This document shows positions 61,542 through 64,000 of a DNA stretch of 64,000 nt, piece by piece. A model generated the notes under the pieces. The model saw only the letters and a list, made by a program, of their open reading frames with translations. It was not told where the DNA came from and ran no database searches. Numbering within the stretch: the stretch's first letter is position 1; every line of letters starts with the position of its first letter. This DNA is from Roseiarcus sp963813195 (lineage in GTDB: Bacteria > Pseudomonadota > Alphaproteobacteria > Rhizobiales > Beijerinckiaceae): NCBI GenBank assembly GCA_963813195.1, contig CAWEYC010000012.1, forward strand, positions 62,001 through 126,000. The letters are read 5' to 3'. The position numbers and the translations under genes were made by a program.

Positions 61542-63086
61542 ATGGCGGTTGACGGGTTCAGCAGGCTCCAGTCGGACGCGGGCCGCAGCTTCACGGCGCG
61601 CGCCGTGGCCGGCGAACCGGCGACGGGGCTCGTTCTGGGGCTATTCGTCGCCTTCGTCGCGGTCTGGTCGGTCTATTTCACCATTTCCGAATCGTCGACC
61701 TCGCTCCACAACGATATGGCCGAGGCCTATGTCTGGGGTCAGGAGTTCCAACTCGGCTACCACCAGCATCCGCCGTTTTGGGCTTGGCTTTGCGGGGCCT
61801 GGTTCTCCGTTTTTCCCCGCGCCGGCTGGGCCTTCGCAATCCTCTCGACTCTCAACGCCGCGATCGGCCTTGTCGGCTCCTGGCGCCTGATCGGCCGCTT
61901 CGCCGAAGGCGAAAAGCGGTCGGCGGCGACGCTGCTGCTCCTGCTTACGCCGTTCTATACGTTCCTGGCCTATAAATACAACGCGAACTCGATATTTCTG
62001 TCGATCTGGCCGTGGACGCTCTATTTCTTCCTGCGCTCGATCGATGGCGGCGCCCGCCGCGACGCCGTGCTGTTCGGGCTTTGCATGGCGCTGGCGCTGC
62101 TGTCCAAGTATTTCGCGCTGATCCTGGCGGCGACCTGCCTGATCGCAGCGCTGCAGCATCCCCGTCGCGCCCGCTACTTCGCCTCCGCGTCGCCTTATCT
62201 CTCCGTCGCGGTCGCCGCGTTGCTCTGCGCGCCGCATGTCTGGTGGCTGGTCTCGAACGGCGCTCCGCCGCTGCATTACCTCGCCTATGTCTCCGGCCAC
62301 AAGTTCAGCGTCATCGCGGTCGCCGCGGCCATCGCGTTCTTGGGGGCGCCGGCGCAAAACGCGATCGTGTTCGCCGTCGTCGCGTTCACCGCGCGAACGC
62401 GGCCGGGCGAGGCGATCGCGACGCTCCGAACGCGATGGGCGGACCCGCGGTTTCGCCTGCTGACGACCCTCGCGACGGCGCCGCTGATCCTGACGGTTCT
62501 CGCCGGGCTCGCGCTGCGCACCAAAGTGTCGACGAACATGCTCATCGGCGCTTTCAGCCTCGTCCCGCTGCTCGCGATCGAGATCGCCGGTTCGCGGCGC
62601 CTCGATCGGTTAGTCGTCGCCGCCGCCAGGCTCATCGCGGCGCTGACCCTCGGCGCGCTCGTCGCTTCGCCCGCCGTCGCCTTGGCGAAGGCGTGGTTTT
62701 CGCACGACATCAACGACGTCCAGCCGCGCCAGGAGCTGGCGAGGGAAGCGACCCGGCTCTGGCGGGAAGCGACCGGCCGGCCCCTTGCCTATGTCGGGGG
62801 AACCGAGTTCTACGACGACGGCGTCGCCTTCTATAGCCCGGACCGGCCGCACGGCTTCGTCCTGCTCGATTTCTACCGCAACCGCTGGGTCGCGCCGGAA
62901 CGCCTCGCCGAGCAGGGTCTGCTGTCGGTCTGCGTGAAGGGCGACGCCAATTGCCTCGCCTCGACCGCTGAATTCGCCACCCCGCAGGCGACGCGGACAG
63001 AGATCACGCTCTCGCACGATGTTTGGGGCCACAAAGGCAAACCCGTCAGCTTCGTCGTGACGGTCATTCCACCGCGCGGCGAGTGA
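61542..63086 (+). CDS. GT39-type glycosyltransferase / PMT-ArnT family protein
   Basis: A 514-residue inner-membrane glycosyltransferase with about ten helices. After the first helix, the periplasmic loop DMAEAYVWGQEFQLGYHQHPPFWAWL has the acidic pair expected of the GT39/ArnT fold that uses polyprenyl-phosphate sugars, followed by RLIGRFAEGEKRSAATLLLLLTPFYTFLAYKYNANS. A C-terminal periplasmic domain of about 140 residues closes the protein. The acceptor (lipid A, glycan or protein) is unknown. It lies just upstream of purL on the same strand. Confidence 0.87.
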   Translation: MAVDGFSRLQSDAGRSFTARAVAGEPATGLVLGLFVAFVAVWSVYFTISESSTSLHNDMAEAYVWGQEFQLGYHQHPPFWAWLCGAWFSVFPRAGWAFAILSTLNAAIGLVGSWRLIGRFAEGEKRSAATLLLLLTPFYTFLAYKYNANSIFLSIWPWTLYFFLRSIDGGARRDAVLFGLCMALALLSKYFALILAATCLIAALQHPRRARYFASASPYLSVAVAALLCAPHVWWLVSNGAPPLHYLAYVSGHKFSVIAVAAAIAFLGAPAQNAIVFAVVAFTARTRPGEAIATLRTRWADPRFRLLTTLATAPLILTVLAGLALRTKVSTNMLIGAFSLVPLLAIEIAGSRRLDRLVVAAARLIAALTLGALVASPAVALAKAWFSHDINDVQPRQELAREATRLWREATGRPLAYVGGTEFYDDGVAFYSPDRPHGFVLLDFYRNRWVAPERLAEQGLLSVCVKGDANCLASTAEFATPQATRTEITLSHDVWGHKGKPVSFVVTVIPPRGE

Positions 63087-63171
63087 TTGGGGAGCGCCGA
63101 GCCCCCATTGCCATGCCGCCCGCGCGCGGCTATTCCGACGCTGGGCTTATGGACTGACAGGACGCGTCGCC

Positions 63172-64000
<829 letters not shown>

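Overview
The window is GC-rich alphaproteobacterial chromosome. Gene content (leuC, argH, ftsH, purU, hemH, gltX, xseA, rplY, pth, purL), DUF2865 and DUF6894-type proteins, a TPR-bearing class III cyclase and CxC-tailed Crp/Fnr regulators point to Hyphomicrobiales, probably near Beijerinckiaceae/Methylocystaceae. That placement is inference; no rRNA, tRNA or methanotrophy gene is present to settle it.

Layout. 0-5.5 kb: small hypothetical and membrane proteins, a Crp/Fnr regulator and a membrane histidine kinase. 5.5-11.5 kb: a glutathione transferase, a 3-hydroxyisobutyrate-dehydrogenase-type enzyme, a mobA remnant, an orphan Tat-exported TRAP binding protein and a DUF3311/symporter pair. 11.6-32.3 kb: mostly housekeeping (leuC, arfB, argH, tlpA, ftsH, acyl-CoA synthetase, a cupredoxin/ECF sigma/anti-sigma operon, ybbP-ybbA back to back with tesA, purU, small membrane proteins, msrB, hemH). 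32.4-36.03 kb: a complete IS1595-family transposon with passenger genes, defined by 27-bp terminal inverted repeats and an 8-bp target duplication, lodged in an array of TTGGAAA-type repeats. 36.5-40.7 kb: DUF502 protein, then a decayed stretch where a SulP transporter and an FkbM methyltransferase are cut at one junction, followed by a two-gene unit of unknown function, one of them a protein of five repeats alternating RRRR and acidic blocks. 40.7-48.4 kb: CobW-like metallochaperone, WD40 protein, lipid glycosyltransferase, gltX, DUF2865 protein and xseA; all but gltX carry single-base frameshifts. 48.5-64 kb: a cyclase-like/SRPBCC protein, mntH, a glutamine amidotransferase, a class III cyclase, an HD phosphohydrolase between two paralogous two-helix membrane proteins, rplY-pth, two alpha/beta hydrolases, cytochrome b561-YceI, a GT39-type transferase and the 5' end of purL.

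The most interesting items are the precisely bounded transposon with paired palindromes between its divergent genes, the membrane-protein/HD/cyclase neighbourhood at 52.4-56.5 kb (loosely like cyclic-nucleotide defence loci), and the charge-alternating repeat protein at 39 kb. Many frameshifts occur in conserved, expected-functional genes (ftsH, xseA, cobW-like), as single-base changes often in G/C runs; sequencing or assembly error is the simplest explanation for most, while the mobA deletion and the SulP/FkbM junction look like real decay.
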